Assembly: GCF_003569915.1 (NCBI RefSeq)
Contig: NZ_KZ984447.1
Coordinates: 62,001 to 126,000, forward strand
Reading direction: 5' to 3'
DNA length: 64,000 nt
DNA from: Comamonas testosteroni
GTDB taxonomy: Bacteria; Pseudomonadota; Gammaproteobacteria; Burkholderiales; Burkholderiaceae_C
Shown: in pieces, positions 8,188 through 18,215 of the stretch
How the letters are laid out: every line of letters starts with the position of its first letter
Position numbering within the stretch: the first letter of the stretch is position 1
Program-made: the position numbers and the translations under genes
The notes under the pieces: generated by a model
What the model saw: the letters and a program-made list of their open reading frames with translations, nothing else
Database searches by the model: none
What the model was told of the DNA's origin: nothing

Positions 8188-8628
8188 TTAGAAATCTTCG
8201 GGCGCCAGCAGCTTGACGCCGCTTTTGCGGGCGGCAGCGATCTGGGCGGCATCGAATGTGGCAAGCGGCAGGCGCAGCGACTGCGCCAGCCACAGATAAG
8301 CGGCGTCGTAGGTGGGCAGGCCCGTGTCCAGCGCCACGTCCAGCACGGCTTTGTGCTGGGCGGGGGCCAGCTCATGCAGCTCCACACGGTGGCGAATGGC
8401 TTCCAGCACACCCCACAGGCCTTCAACAGACCCATGCGGAATGCGGCCATTATTCACACCCGATGCGATCAGGTTGCCGCATTCCCATTGCCACAGGTTG
8501 GGCGCATGGGGGTCAACCTCGTCACGGCGGATGCGGGTGTAGAGGCGCTGAGTATGAACGCTGGCATCGTCCGGCAGCAGCCAGGCGGCGGTGACGGAGG
8601 CGTCCAGCACAAAAGCGGTTGCGATCAT
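8188..8628 (-). CDS. VapC-type PIN-domain toxin
   Basis: PIN-domain ribonuclease of 146 residues, predicted toxin of a type II toxin-antitoxin pair. It starts FVLDASVTAAWLLPDD, giving the first acidic active-site residue. A central Glu lies in WQWECGNLI. The C-terminal acidic motif is TYDAAYLWLAQSLRLPLATFD. These are the usual Mg-binding residues of PIN nucleases. Its ATG overlaps the antitoxin stop by 4 bp, the standard arrangement. The RNA target is unknown. Confidence 0.88.
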   Translation of the reverse strand: MIATAFVLDASVTAAWLLPDDASVHTQRLYTRIRRDEVDPHAPNLWQWECGNLIASGVNNGRIPHGSVEGLWGVLEAIRHRVELHELAPAQHKAVLDVALDTGLPTYDAAYLWLAQSLRLPLATFDAAQIAAARKSGVKLLAPEDF

Positions 8629-8885
8629 GCCTGGCTGCGTCCTGCCTTGCGCAGGTTTGCTACTGAATCCGTAGCTGCATGCGCTTTGATGGTTTGTTGC
8701 AGAGCCGAAATTTGCTCCAGCTCTCTGGCGATCTGCTCGTCAGTAATGACGGGCTTGCGGCGCACTGGCAACATGCGCACGACTTCCTTGCCGTGGCGCG
8801 TGATGCGCACCTCCTCGCCTTGCTCGACCAGTTCGACCAGGGCGGAAAAGCGGGTTTTGGCTTCGTAGATACCGACGCAGTGCAT
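8625..8885 (-). CDS. Phd/YefM-family antitoxin
   Basis: 86-residue antitoxin. The N-terminal MHCVGIYEAKTRFSALVELV and GEEVRITRHGKEVVRMLPV are the Phd/YefM DNA-binding and dimerisation region. The C-terminal helix would neutralise the PIN toxin encoded immediately downstream. I chose ATG 8885; a TTG at 8900 is possible, and neither has a clear Shine-Dalgarno. Two inverted repeats just upstream are good candidates for autoregulatory operators. Confidence 0.85.
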   Translation of the reverse strand: MHCVGIYEAKTRFSALVELVEQGEEVRITRHGKEVVRMLPVRRKPVITDEQIARELEQISALQQTIKAHAATDSVANLRKAGRSQA

Positions 8886-8908
8886 GGAGGGTGAAAACAA
8901 AAAAAGGA

Positions 8909-8972
8909 TCTGATCAATGAATCAGACCCGATTTTAGCATTCTGGTCAGAATGTGGTGAATTCTGACCAGAA
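8909..8972. promoter_or_regulatory. Operator-like inverted repeats upstream of the toxin-antitoxin pair
   Basis: A perfect 13-bp inverted repeat TTCTGGTCAGAAT-N7-ATTCTGACCAGAA at 8940-8972, and a 6-bp one TCTGAT-N6-ATCAGA at 8909-8926, about 55 and 24 bases before the antitoxin start. Both share the element CTGGTCAGA / TCTGAT, as expected for repeated antitoxin binding sites. Confidence 0.6.
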
Positions 8973-9186
8973 ACAAAAGGACATAGTGGCGATAGAGGAG
9001 AGCGCTGCGTCAGTGCAAGGTAGTGCGGAGTGCGTTCTCAAAAGTACCTTGTGACAGGTGATGGGCTTCGTTGTCAATGTGTTGTGACACTGTGCGCTGC
9101 CCGCCGCGCTGCCAAGTAAGCCCCAGTATGTTTTCAACCCCCCGTTGCTCAGTGGGGTCTCTGCACTCGCCCGCAGCGCTCAAAAA
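8973..9186. other. Intergenic stretch without recognisable gene
   Basis: Completes a 301-bp gap between the antitoxin start and the DIP1984 stop. It presumably holds the toxin-antitoxin promoter. A minus-strand frame here has no family signature and poor codon character. Confidence 0.4.
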
Positions 9187-9639
9187 CTAGATATCGATTT
9201 GCCAGTTGGCCGCCTGAACCGTGACATTGACTTCACGAATCTTGCGCGAAAGATCATCGGCCTGTTTTTGCAGGCTGGCCACCTGAATCTGCGGCACCCA
9301 TTTGATCTCGCGCTGGCTGTAGCGGTCCACATCCTTGTTGGTGGCGCTGATGGTGCTGATCAGCAGAGAGTGCTGTGCAATCAGCGTATCGCGTAGCGCC
9401 AGTACATCGGCAAGCAGGCGGCCATCGGTCAGCTTGGCGCTTTCGTTGGCGGCGTTGATGCGGCGCACCAGCGATTGCTGCTCCTGCAGGGCAGAGTAGG
9501 CCTCGGCCAGCAGGTCTTCGACTTTTTCCTTGGGCGTTTCGCCTTCCTGCAGCAGGGCATTGCGGCCAATGCGTTCGCGCAGCGAGGCCAGCTTTTTCTT
9601 CAGATCGGCTCTGAGCAGCAGTGCTTCGGCAAGTTTCAT
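9187..9639 (-). CDS. DIP1984-family (septicolysin-like) protein
   Basis: 150-residue, largely helical, charged protein. The start MKLAEALLLRADLKKKLASLRERIGRNALLQEG and the middle NAANESAKLTDGRLLADVLALRD match the DIP1984 family, whose members are often labelled septicolysin without firm evidence. AGGAG precedes the ATG. No signal peptide or membrane segment is present, so it is probably cytoplasmic and coiled-coil. It lies between guaB and the toxin-antitoxin pair on the same strand, after the guaB terminator. Function unknown. Confidence 0.8.
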   Translation of the reverse strand: MKLAEALLLRADLKKKLASLRERIGRNALLQEGETPKEKVEDLLAEAYSALQEQQSLVRRINAANESAKLTDGRLLADVLALRDTLIAQHSLLISTISATNKDVDRYSQREIKWVPQIQVASLQKQADDLSRKIREVNVTVQAANWQIDI

Positions 9640-9654
9640 GAAGACTCCTGAAAT

Positions 9655-9690
9655 GAAAAAAGCAGGGCAGGCAATGCCCGTCCTGCTTTT
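9655..9690 (-). terminator. Rho-independent terminator of guaB
   Basis: Stem AAAGCAGG / CCTGCTTT with a further inner GGGCAT/ATGCCC pairing, ending on the minus strand in TTTTTTCATTT, 17 bases after the guaB stop. Confidence 0.88.
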
Positions 9691-9706
9691 GAGACTAGCG
9701 GCTCAA

Positions 9707-11221
<1,515 letters not shown>

Positions 11222-11261
11222 TCACAATGTGGGCTGCTACCCCAGAACCCCCACGGTCTGA

Positions 11262-11804
11262 ATGAGACTTTTGAATCCTATGCAACTCATCAAATTAAGC
11301 CTGCTTGCCGCCGTTGCCTGCTGTTCCGTTCCTGCCATGGCGCAGTGGCAGTGGATTGATGGCCAGGGGCACAAAGTCTTCAGCGACCGTGCACCGCCAG
11401 CGGATATCCCGGCGAAAAACATCTTGCGTCAGCCTGGCGGCGGCGGCGCAAAAGCCGTGACGGCTGAGGCTGCACCAGCCCCGGCTGCTGCGCCCAAGCC
11501 CGCCGCAGAGCAGGGCGTGGATAAAGGCGTGGACAAGGGCTTGCAGGAGCAAAAACGCAAGCAGGAAGCGCAGGAGGCTGAAAAAGCCCAGGCCGACAAG
11601 GCCAAGCGCGAGCAGCAGCGTCAGGAAAACTGCAACCGCGCCAAGCAGGCCAAGGGCACGCTCAATTCTGGCCGTCTGCTGTCCAGCGTCAACGCCAAGG
11701 GCGAGCGCGGCTTTATGGATGAGGCCACTCGCGATGCGGAACTCAAGCGCGCTGATGCGGTGATTGCTTCTGACTGCGGCCCTGCAGCTGACCCAGCGCA
11801 GTAA
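11262..11804 (+). CDS. DUF4124-domain exported protein
   Basis: 180 residues (or 174 from the ATG at 11280). Signal peptide ends at PAMAQ. The domain WQWIDGQGHKVFSDRAPPADIPAKNIL is the DUF4124 signature found in many betaproteobacterial envelope proteins. Next come an Ala/Pro-rich linker, a Lys/Gln/Glu-rich coiled-coil-like segment, and a C-terminal conserved block (NCNRAKQ, LNSGRLLSSVNAKGERGFMDE). Divergent from guaB. A strong terminator follows. Function unknown; DUF4124 is usually linked to the cell envelope. Confidence 0.85.
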   Translation: MRLLNPMQLIKLSLLAAVACCSVPAMAQWQWIDGQGHKVFSDRAPPADIPAKNILRQPGGGGAKAVTAEAAPAPAAAPKPAAEQGVDKGVDKGLQEQKRKQEAQEAEKAQADKAKREQQRQENCNRAKQAKGTLNSGRLLSSVNAKGERGFMDEATRDAELKRADAVIASDCGPAADPAQ

Positions 11805-11820
11805 ATCCGTTTCTCCAAAA

Positions 11821-11862
11821 CAAAGCGCCAGCAAGTTAAAACCTTGCTGGCGCTTTGTTTTT
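11821..11862 (+). terminator. Bidirectional terminator
   Basis: Perfect 15-bp stem CAAAGCGCCAGCAAG / CTTGCTGGCGCTTTG with a 7-base loop and TTTTT on the plus side. It lies between the convergent DUF4124 gene and ratB. Confidence 0.92.
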
Positions 11863-11874
11863 GATAGCTGTTGG

Positions 11875-12222
11875 TCAATATCCTGCCTTGGCTCCCGGCC
11901 TCTGGCGCTTGAAAAGACCGCTGCTGCGCGCGCCCTGGCGTGCAAAGCGCTCGCGGCGGGCAATTTTGGGGTCCACGGTCAAGGGGCGATAGATTTCCAG
12001 CCGGTCGCCGTTTTTGAGCAGTTGCTCGGGCCGGGCGGCCTTGCCCCAGATGCCCACCATGGCGGGTGCGGCGCTGCTAATGACGTCGGCCAGTTGCGGC
12101 AGGGCTGTGGCAGCGGCTACCAGTGCTTGTTGAACGGTGCTGCCTGCGGGCAGTTGCAGCGCGGCTTCATGCACCACGCCTGCTGCGGGTGAGATGCAGA
12201 CGGTCAGCTCAAGATCAGCCAT
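11875..12222 (-). CDS. ratB: RnfH/RatB family ubiquitin-fold protein
   Basis: 115-residue beta-grasp protein of the UPF0125 (RnfH/RatB) family: ELTVCISPAAGVVHEAALQLPAGSTVQQAL, then VGIWGKAARPEQLLKNGDRLEIYRPLTVDPKIARRERF, the family hallmark. The ATG at 12222 lies inside the end of ratA (8-bp overlap), so the two are translationally coupled. The ratA-ratB pair beside smpB is conserved in proteobacteria. The biochemical role is unclear. Confidence 0.92.
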   Translation of the reverse strand: MADLELTVCISPAAGVVHEAALQLPAGSTVQQALVAAATALPQLADVISSAAPAMVGIWGKAARPEQLLKNGDRLEIYRPLTVDPKIARRERFARQGARSSGLFKRQRPGAKAGY

Positions 12223-12667
12223 AGATCTGCTCGGCGCGCTTGATGAAGGCGTCCACCATCGAGCCTGCAATACGGTCAAAGACCGGGCCGATGATGGCAC
12301 CCACGGCGCCGCTTTCAAAGCCATAGTCCAGCTGCAGCTCGACCTTGCAGGCGCGCTGCGATCCATCGCCTACGGGGTGAAAGCGCCAGTTGCCTTCCAG
12401 GCGCGAGAACGGGCCTTTGACCAGACGCATGCTCACTTGTTTGCCGCCGCCTTCCATGTCGCTATGGATGTTACGGGTGACAAAAGCCTTGCGCATGCCG
12501 CCAAAGGCGATGCCGACTTCAGCGGTCATGCTGGTGCCGTCCTGCTCCAGAACCTTGGCGTGATCGCACCAGGGCAGGAAGTCGGCATAGTGGGCCACGT
12601 CCGTCACGAGGGCAAACATTTCTTCGGGGCTGTACCAGATCAGGACGGACTTGTTGACGTTTTTCAT
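12215..12667 (-). CDS. ratA: RatA / COQ10-type START-domain protein
   Basis: 150-residue polyketide-cyclase/START fold protein: MKNVNKSVLIWYSPEEMFAL, VAHYADFLPWC, FGGMRKAFVTRN, and the C-terminal amphipathic helix with GPVFDRIAGSMVDAFIKRAEQIYG. E. coli RatA was reported to block 70S ribosome association. The same family (COQ10) binds ubiquinone, and that role is now often favoured. I chose ATG 12667; an in-frame TTG two codons upstream is less likely. Divergent from smpB. Confidence 0.93.
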   Translation of the reverse strand: MKNVNKSVLIWYSPEEMFALVTDVAHYADFLPWCDHAKVLEQDGTSMTAEVGIAFGGMRKAFVTRNIHSDMEGGGKQVSMRLVKGPFSRLEGNWRFHPVGDGSQRACKVELQLDYGFESGAVGAIIGPVFDRIAGSMVDAFIKRAEQIYG

Positions 12668-12824
12668 GGGCAAGAGCGGTCAGCAGGGTGCCAGAACAAG
12701 GTGTTAGTACAAAGCTTTGTACCAAGGGGCATCATGCGAAACTAAAATCTCTCTCAAGGCGAGACAGTAACCCTGTATTGTAGGGAGAGCTTTGATCCCG
12801 GGTTCGCGCCCAACCGAATACTCC

Positions 12825-13298
12825 ATGGCCAAGACACAAGAAACATCGTCGCGCATTGCCGACAATAAAAAAGCAGCATTTAACTATTTCTTCGAGGAAC
12901 GCCACGAGGCAGGCATGGTGCTGCACGGCTGGGAAGTCAAGGCGTTGCGCAGTGGCAAGGTTCAGCTGACCGATGGTTATGTGCTGATCAAGGACGGTGA
13001 GCTGTTTTTGCTGGGCTGCCAGATCAACCCTCTCAAGACCGCGTCCACCCATGTCAGCCCGGACTCGGCCCGCATCAAGAAGCTGCTGCTCAAAAAGGAC
13101 GAGATCAAGCGCCTGGTGGGCAAGGTCGAGCAAAAAGGCTATACGCTGGTGCCCATCAATCTGCACTGGAAAAACGGCTACGTGAAATGCGAAATTGCAC
13201 TGGCCAAGGGCAAGGCCGAGCATGACAAGCGCGATGTGATCAAGGACCGTGAAGGCAAGCGCGAGGTAGAGCGCGCCATGAAGAGCCGTAACCGCTGA
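12825..13298 (+). CDS. smpB: SsrA-binding protein SmpB
   Basis: RNA-binding partner of tmRNA in trans-translation rescue of stalled ribosomes. 157 residues: N-terminal [38 protein letters not shown], the OB-fold core [13 protein letters not shown] and [32 protein letters not shown], and the basic C-terminal tail that reaches the decoding centre. The start ATG 12825 is preceded by a leader region beginning at the divergent ratA gene. No ssrA gene lies in the window. Confidence 0.97.
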   Translation: MAKTQETSSRIADNKKAAFNYFFEERHEAGMVLHGWEVKALRSGKVQLTDGYVLIKDGELFLLGCQINPLKTASTHVSPDSARIKKLLLKKDEIKRLVGKVEQKGYTLVPINLHWKNGYVKCEIALAKGKAEHDKRDVIKDREGKREVERAMKSRNR

Positions 13299-13386
13299 CG
13301 ATCTGGCTCAGGGCTTCGGGCTGACACGGTTTTGACATGACGGGCCGCTATGTTGACGGCCAAGGATTTTCAAAAGGAGGCTAGCC

Positions 13387-13776
13387 ATGGGAACCTGGGC
13401 ACACGGTAACTTCGACAACGACACGGCGCTGGACTGGCTGGGCGATATCACCGGCCAGCTGGTCGATGAAATTGCCGAGGCCATGGATTCGCCGGAATCA
13501 CTGGAAGCGGGCGAGCTGGACTCTGATCTGGTTCCCTGCAAGATTGAGCTGCTGTGCGCCATGGACGAGCGCGGCATGCACCCCATCTGGCCAGAGCTCA
13601 AAACACTGCAGCAGTGGAAGAGCATCTATCTGCAGGCCTGGGATGAAAGCATTGACGAGCTGGAGCCTGACGAGGGCTACAAGCAGGACCGCCGTGCCGA
13701 AATCATCAACACCTTCGATCGCATGCTGGCCCTGGCCCATCTGGCCCAGGAAGAGGGCGAAGAGGACGAGGACTGA
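13387..13776 (+). CDS. DUF4259-domain protein
   Basis: 129-residue acidic cytoplasmic protein. MGTWAHGNFDNDTALDWLGD is the start signature of the DUF4259 family, followed by a helical body (QLVDEIAEAMDSPESLEA, DEGYKQDRRAEIINTFDRML) and an acidic tail EEGEEDED. A strong AAGGAGG precedes the ATG. Function unknown. It is convergent with a small membrane protein gene 15 bp away. Confidence 0.85.
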   Translation: MGTWAHGNFDNDTALDWLGDITGQLVDEIAEAMDSPESLEAGELDSDLVPCKIELLCAMDERGMHPIWPELKTLQQWKSIYLQAWDESIDELEPDEGYKQDRRAEIINTFDRMLALAHLAQEEGEEDED

Positions 13777-13791
13777 TCCTGAGGCTAGGAC

Positions 13792-14085
13792 TCAGGGGTT
13801 TTCGCCGTACTTGGTCTTGAAGTCGAACTCCAGCCGTTCGCAATCTTCCTTGGACTTGAACTCCTGAGTCTTGCGTTCGGCCTCGGGTTTGGCAATCTGC
13901 TTCCAGCAGATTTTGACGCTCTCGGCGTCTACCCAGCGCTGCTGGCTTTGCGGGTCATCCATGAACTTGCCGACCAGCATCAGCGCCGCAAAGATGAGGA
14001 CTGGCAGGCCGATAAGCCATGGAACAAGGCGATTCCTGGCGGGTGTCTTGGGCTCGGCTGCTGGTTGTTGAGGTGTTTGCGTCAT
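13792..14085 (-). CDS. Small single-span membrane protein, unknown
   Basis: 97 residues from the ATG at 14085. Pro-rich N-terminus, one transmembrane helix at about 20-40 (LVPWLIGLPVLIFAALMLVG), and a charged C-terminal domain with two cysteines (KICWKQIAKPEAERK, EDCERLEFDF) that may form a disulphide in the periplasm. No family recognised. Predicted to be envelope located. Confidence 0.6.
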   Translation of the reverse strand: MTQTPQQPAAEPKTPARNRLVPWLIGLPVLIFAALMLVGKFMDDPQSQQRWVDAESVKICWKQIAKPEAERKTQEFKSKEDCERLEFDFKTKYGENP

Positions 14086-14295
14086 ATGGGCTGGCAATTA
14101 TCCGCATGCCGATGATGAAGACATTAATTCAGCTCATGAAAAACATCCATCGGCCAGAACGCCACAGCGCTGCGCGGGTCTGCGGTCGCAAACCTATAAT
14201 GTCAGGCTAATTTGCCTTTGTGCGCTGCTCCTGAAAAGGCAGCGCCGGGCCGTACTGATCGCAGGTGCTTTGCTGGCACCTTCACACCAAACACC

Positions 14296-16920
14296 ATGAG
14301 TACACCCACTTTTTCCGTTGCGGACATCCGCAAGACGTTCCTGGATTTTTACGCTTCCAAGGGCCATACCGTTGTTGCGTCCAGCTCGCTGGTTCCCGGC
14401 AATGACCCGACGCTGATGTTCACCAACTCGGGCATGGTGCAGTTCAAGGACGTGTTCCTGGGCACGGACAAGCGCCCCTACAACCGCGCAACTTCCGTGC
14501 AAGCCTGCCTGCGCGCTGGCGGCAAGCACAACGACCTGGAGAACGTGGGCTACACCGCGCGTCACCACACTTTCTTTGAAATGCTGGGCAACTGGTCCTT
14601 CGGTGATTACTTCAAGAAGGAATCCATCGAATGGGGCTGGGAGCTGCTGACCAAGGTCTTCGGTCTGCCTGCCGAAAAGTTGCTGGCCACCGTCTATCAC
14701 GAAGACGACGAAGCCTATGACATCTGGAAGAACGTCATCGGCCTGCCTGCTGAGCGCATCATCCGCATTGGCGACAACAAGGGCGGCAAGTACAAGAGCG
14801 ACAACTTCTGGATGATGGCCGACACCGGCCCTTGCGGCCCTTGCTCGGAAATCTTCTACGACCACGGCGCGCATATTGCCGGTGGCCCTCCCGGCTCGCC
14901 CGAAGAAGACGGCGACCGCTTCATCGAGATCTGGAACCACGTGTTCATGCAGTTCGACATGAAGGAGGACGGCTCCGTCGTGAAGCTGCCCGCACCTTGC
15001 GTCGATACCGGCATGGGTCTGGAGCGTCTGGCTGCCATCTTGCAGCATGTGCACAGCAACTATGAGATCGACCTGTTCCAGGCACTGATCAAGGCTGCTG
15101 GCCGCGAAACGCATACGGCCGATCTGGAAACCCCTTCGCTGAAGGTGATTGCCGACCACATCCGCGCCACTTCCTTCCTAGTGGCCGATGGCGTGATTCC
15201 TTCCAACGAAGGCCGTGGCTATGTGCAGCGCCGCATCATTCGCCGCGCGATTCGCCATGGCTACAAGCTGGGTCAGAAGACTCCGTTCTTCCACAAGCTG
15301 GTGGCTGATCTGGTGATCCAGATGGGCGATGCCTACCCCAAGCTCAAGGAGCAGGAAGCGCATATCACCAGCGTGCTCAAGGCCGAAGAAGAGCGCTTCT
15401 TCGAGACCCTGGCCCACGGCATGGAAATTCTGGACAGCGCCCTGGCTGGCGACACCAAGGTGCTGCCCGGCGATGTGGCCTTCAAGCTGCACGACACCTA
15501 TGGCTTCCCGCTGGACCTGTCCAACGACGTGGCGCGCGAGCGTGGCGTGACGGTGGACGAGGCGGGCTTTAACGCCGCCATGCAGCACCAGAAGGAAACG
15601 GCCCGTGCTGCTGGCAAGTTCAAGATGGACCGTGCGCTGGAGTACACGGGCGCTGGCAATACCTTCGTTGGTTACGACAAGCTGGCTGAAGCTGCAAAAA
15701 TCGTAGCACTCTACGTAGATGGTGTCTCGACTAACGAGCTCAAAGGCGGTCAAAACGGTGTTGTGGTGCTCGATACCACGCCTTTCTATGCCGAGTCCGG
15801 CGGTCAGGTGGGCGACCAGGGCGTGATCAGCGCTGGCGGCAACCGCTTTGTGGTGGAAGACACGCTCAAGATCAAGGCTGATGTGTTCGGCCACCACGGC
15901 GTGCTCGAAGCGGGTAGCCTGAAGGTGGGCGACGCCGTTGAGGCGCAAGTGGATACCGCTGTGCGCGCTGCCACCATGCGTAACCACTCGGTCACCCACA
16001 TCATGCACAAAGCGCTGCGCGAAGTGCTGGGCGCCCATGTGCAGCAAAAGGGCTCGCTGGTCAATGCTGACCGCACCCGCTTTGACTTTGCGCACAACGC
16101 ACCTGTCACGGCCGAGCAGATTCTCGACATCGAAGCCCGCGTGAACGCTGAAATTCTGGCCAACACCGCCACCGGTGCCCGCGTGATGGACATCGAAAGT
16201 GCGCAGAAGACTGGCGCCATGATGCTGTTTGGCGAAAAGTATGGTGAAACCGTGCGCGTGCTGGACATCGGTACCAGCCGCGAACTGTGCGGCGGCACCC
16301 ACGTCAGCCGTACCGGCGATATCGGTCTGTTCAAGGTCGTGGGCGAATCCGGCGTCGCTGCGGGTGTGCGCCGTGTGGAAGCGGTGACCGGTGCCAACGC
16401 TCTGGCCTATCTGCAATCGCTGGAGTCCACCGTCGATCAAGCCGCTGCCGCCTTCAAGGCCCCCGCCAGCGAGCTGACCCACCGCATTGGTGGCGCTCTG
16501 GACCAGATCAAGGCGCTGGAGAAGGAAATCGCTGCGCTCAAGGGCAAGCTGGCTTCCAGCCAGGGCGATGAACTGGCCACGACCGCTGTGGAAGTCAAGG
16601 GCGTGAAGGTGCTGGCTGCCAAGCTCGAGGGTGCCGATGCCAAGACGCTGCGCGAGACCATGGACAAGCTCAAGGACAAGCTGGGCGCTGCCGTGATCGT
16701 GCTGGCCGCCGTGGATGGCGATAAGGTGCAGCTGGCCGCTGGCGTGACCAAGGCCGAAACCGCCAAGCTCAAGGCGGGCGAGCTGGTGAACTTTGTGGCC
16801 CAGCAAGTGGGCGGCAAGGGCGGCGGCAAGCCTGATATGGCCATGGCCGGTGGTACGGATGCGACCGCCTTGCCCGCTGCGCTGGCTTCCGTGCAGGCCT
16901 GGGCGACCGAGCGGCTGTAA
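14296..16920 (+). CDS. alaS: Alanyl-tRNA synthetase
   Basis: Charges tRNA-Ala. 874 residues, normal length. Class II catalytic core at the N-terminus ([50 protein letters not shown]). Editing domain with the zinc motif HSVTHIMH and CGGTHV. C-terminal oligomerisation/C-Ala region ending in the [12 protein letters not shown] glycine-rich motif. ATG 14296 fits the family start [15 protein letters not shown]; the upstream open frame is leader. A patch at about 15690-15760 uses unusual codons (GTA, GCA, ACT) compared with its surroundings. Confidence 0.98.
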   Translation: MSTPTFSVADIRKTFLDFYASKGHTVVASSSLVPGNDPTLMFTNSGMVQFKDVFLGTDKRPYNRATSVQACLRAGGKHNDLENVGYTARHHTFFEMLGNWSFGDYFKKESIEWGWELLTKVFGLPAEKLLATVYHEDDEAYDIWKNVIGLPAERIIRIGDNKGGKYKSDNFWMMADTGPCGPCSEIFYDHGAHIAGGPPGSPEEDGDRFIEIWNHVFMQFDMKEDGSVVKLPAPCVDTGMGLERLAAILQHVHSNYEIDLFQALIKAAGRETHTADLETPSLKVIADHIRATSFLVADGVIPSNEGRGYVQRRIIRRAIRHGYKLGQKTPFFHKLVADLVIQMGDAYPKLKEQEAHITSVLKAEEERFFETLAHGMEILDSALAGDTKVLPGDVAFKLHDTYGFPLDLSNDVARERGVTVDEAGFNAAMQHQKETARAAGKFKMDRALEYTGAGNTFVGYDKLAEAAKIVALYVDGVSTNELKGGQNGVVVLDTTPFYAESGGQVGDQGVISAGGNRFVVEDTLKIKADVFGHHGVLEAGSLKVGDAVEAQVDTAVRAATMRNHSVTHIMHKALREVLGAHVQQKGSLVNADRTRFDFAHNAPVTAEQILDIEARVNAEILANTATGARVMDIESAQKTGAMMLFGEKYGETVRVLDIGTSRELCGGTHVSRTGDIGLFKVVGESGVAAGVRRVEAVTGANALAYLQSLESTVDQAAAAFKAPASELTHRIGGALDQIKALEKEIAALKGKLASSQGDELATTAVEVKGVKVLAAKLEGADAKTLRETMDKLKDKLGAAVIVLAAVDGDKVQLAAGVTKAETAKLKAGELVNFVAQQVGGKGGGKPDMAMAGGTDATALPAALASVQAWATERL

Positions 16921-16964
16921 CATATCACCGCAATCCGGGGTTGTGCGAGTACCCCGGCGGATCC

Positions 16965-16992
16965 AAAACACCTCGGCTTGCCGAGGTGTTTT
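16965..16992 (+). terminator. Terminator after alaS
   Basis: Perfect hairpin AAAACACCTCGGC / GCCGAGGTGTTTT with a 2-base loop. A second stem CCGGGG / CCCCGG lies just before it at 16935-16957. Confidence 0.85.
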
Positions 16993-17097
16993 GCTAAGAT
17001 AGGTGAACTCATACAGTTAGTGACACCTGTATCAATCCTGCAGGAGAACACTTTCAATCGATACCCCCTCCCAGCCCCACAGCGCGCGCTAGCTGCT

Positions 17098-18210
17098 GTG
17101 ACTCGGCCCGCATGGCGATGGTGGGCCGCGTCGCTATTGATGATGGTCTGCATGCTGCCGCGGCAAGGCTGGGCGCAGAGTGTGCTGTTCATCAATCCCG
17201 GTTATTCCAGCGAAACCTACTGGCAAACGGCTTCCGAAGCCATGGCGGCGGCAGCGGCCAGCCTCAGGATGCCACTGGAGATTCACTATGCCGAGCGCAA
17301 CCCTCTGCAGGCCATTGCGATTGCCCGGGAGGTCGCAGCCAGACCCAAGGCCGCGCGTCCGCGGTTCGTGGTGTTTGTCAACGAAAACAGTGTTGCCCCC
17401 GAGATTCTGCGCACGCTGGAGTCCGCACGTATCGACAACTTCATGGCTTTTAGCGGGTTGCAGGAGGCAGCTCGTGCCCAGTTGGGGCAGCCCCGAGAGA
17501 AGTTCAGGCACTGGCTAGGGAGCCTTGAGCCACAGGCCGAGAGCGCGGGTTATTTGACGGCCAAGGCGCTGATCGATGCGGCCAGAGCTTCCAAAATTGC
17601 GACGGCCAAGGATGGCAAGCTGCAGATGCTGGCGATTGCGGGTGACAAGTCCACCCCCACGTCCATCGCACGCAATGCGGGCATGCGGCGCGCCGTGGCA
17701 GAGGCCCGTGATGTGGTGCTGATGCAGGAGGTTTTCGGCGAATGGAGCCGCGAGCGCGCTGCGGAGCAGATGAGGGTGCTGATACAGCGCTATCCCGAGG
17801 TGCGTACCGTTTGGGCGGGCAACGACGAGATGGCCTTCGGAGCCATGGACGCCTGGCGAGCCAGAGGCGGCGTGCCAGGGCAAGACGGTTTTTTCAGCGC
17901 CATCAATACCTCGGCGGCTGCTTTGACGGCGATTCGCACCCGAGAGCTTTCTGCGCTGGCGGGCGGGCATTTCATGGCGGGGGCCTGGGCGCTGGTCATG
18001 CTGTACGACTATGCCCATGGGCGAGACTTCAAGAGTGAAGGGCTGGAGTTGGAGCGCTCCATGTTCGTGCTGTTCGATCCGGCAACCGTGGATCGCTTTG
18101 AAAAGCGCTTCAGCGCCTCCCAGAACGCACTGGACTTTCGCCGCTACAGCAAGGCATTGAACCCGAGTGCCGGAGCTTACAGGTTCGAGATCGACAGGCT
18201 GCTACGCTAG
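17098..18210 (+). CDS. Periplasmic sugar-binding-type ABC substrate-binding protein (sensor partner?)
   Basis: Type I periplasmic binding protein of the LacI/RbsB class: signal peptide AASLLMMVCMLPRQGWAQ, then VLFINPGYSSETYWQTASEAMAAAA, FVVFVNENSV, AGDKSTPTSIARNAGMRRA, VRTVWAGNDEMAFGAMDA, GGHFMAGAWALVMLYDYAHG. The frame is open from the alaS terminator. GTG 17098 gives a compact signal peptide, but GTG 17020 is also possible and no strong Shine-Dalgarno settles it. No ABC ATPase or permease is adjacent. Instead a membrane GGDEF cyclase starts 5 bp after its stop, so the protein may act as ligand-sensing partner of that cyclase, as NspS does for MbaA in Vibrio (inference). Confidence 0.8.
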   Translation: MTRPAWRWWAASLLMMVCMLPRQGWAQSVLFINPGYSSETYWQTASEAMAAAAASLRMPLEIHYAERNPLQAIAIAREVAARPKAARPRFVVFVNENSVAPEILRTLESARIDNFMAFSGLQEAARAQLGQPREKFRHWLGSLEPQAESAGYLTAKALIDAARASKIATAKDGKLQMLAIAGDKSTPTSIARNAGMRRAVAEARDVVLMQEVFGEWSRERAAEQMRVLIQRYPEVRTVWAGNDEMAFGAMDAWRARGGVPGQDGFFSAINTSAAALTAIRTRELSALAGGHFMAGAWALVMLYDYAHGRDFKSEGLELERSMFVLFDPATVDRFEKRFSASQNALDFRRYSKALNPSAGAYRFEIDRLLR

Positions 18211-18215
18211 AAGTC

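Noticed and set aside
6934..8868. Plus-strand frame of 644 codons opposite guaA and the toxin-antitoxin genes
   Set aside because: His/Gln/Val-rich shadow translation across three real minus-strand genes; no domain, no ribosome site.
8946..9137. Minus-strand 63-codon frame upstream of the antitoxin
   Set aside because: No ribosome site or family signature; it overlaps the palindromic operator region and reads as non-coding.
15178..16971. Minus-strand frame of 597 codons opposite alaS
   Set aside because: Composition typical of antisense shadow; alaS motifs on the plus strand are complete.
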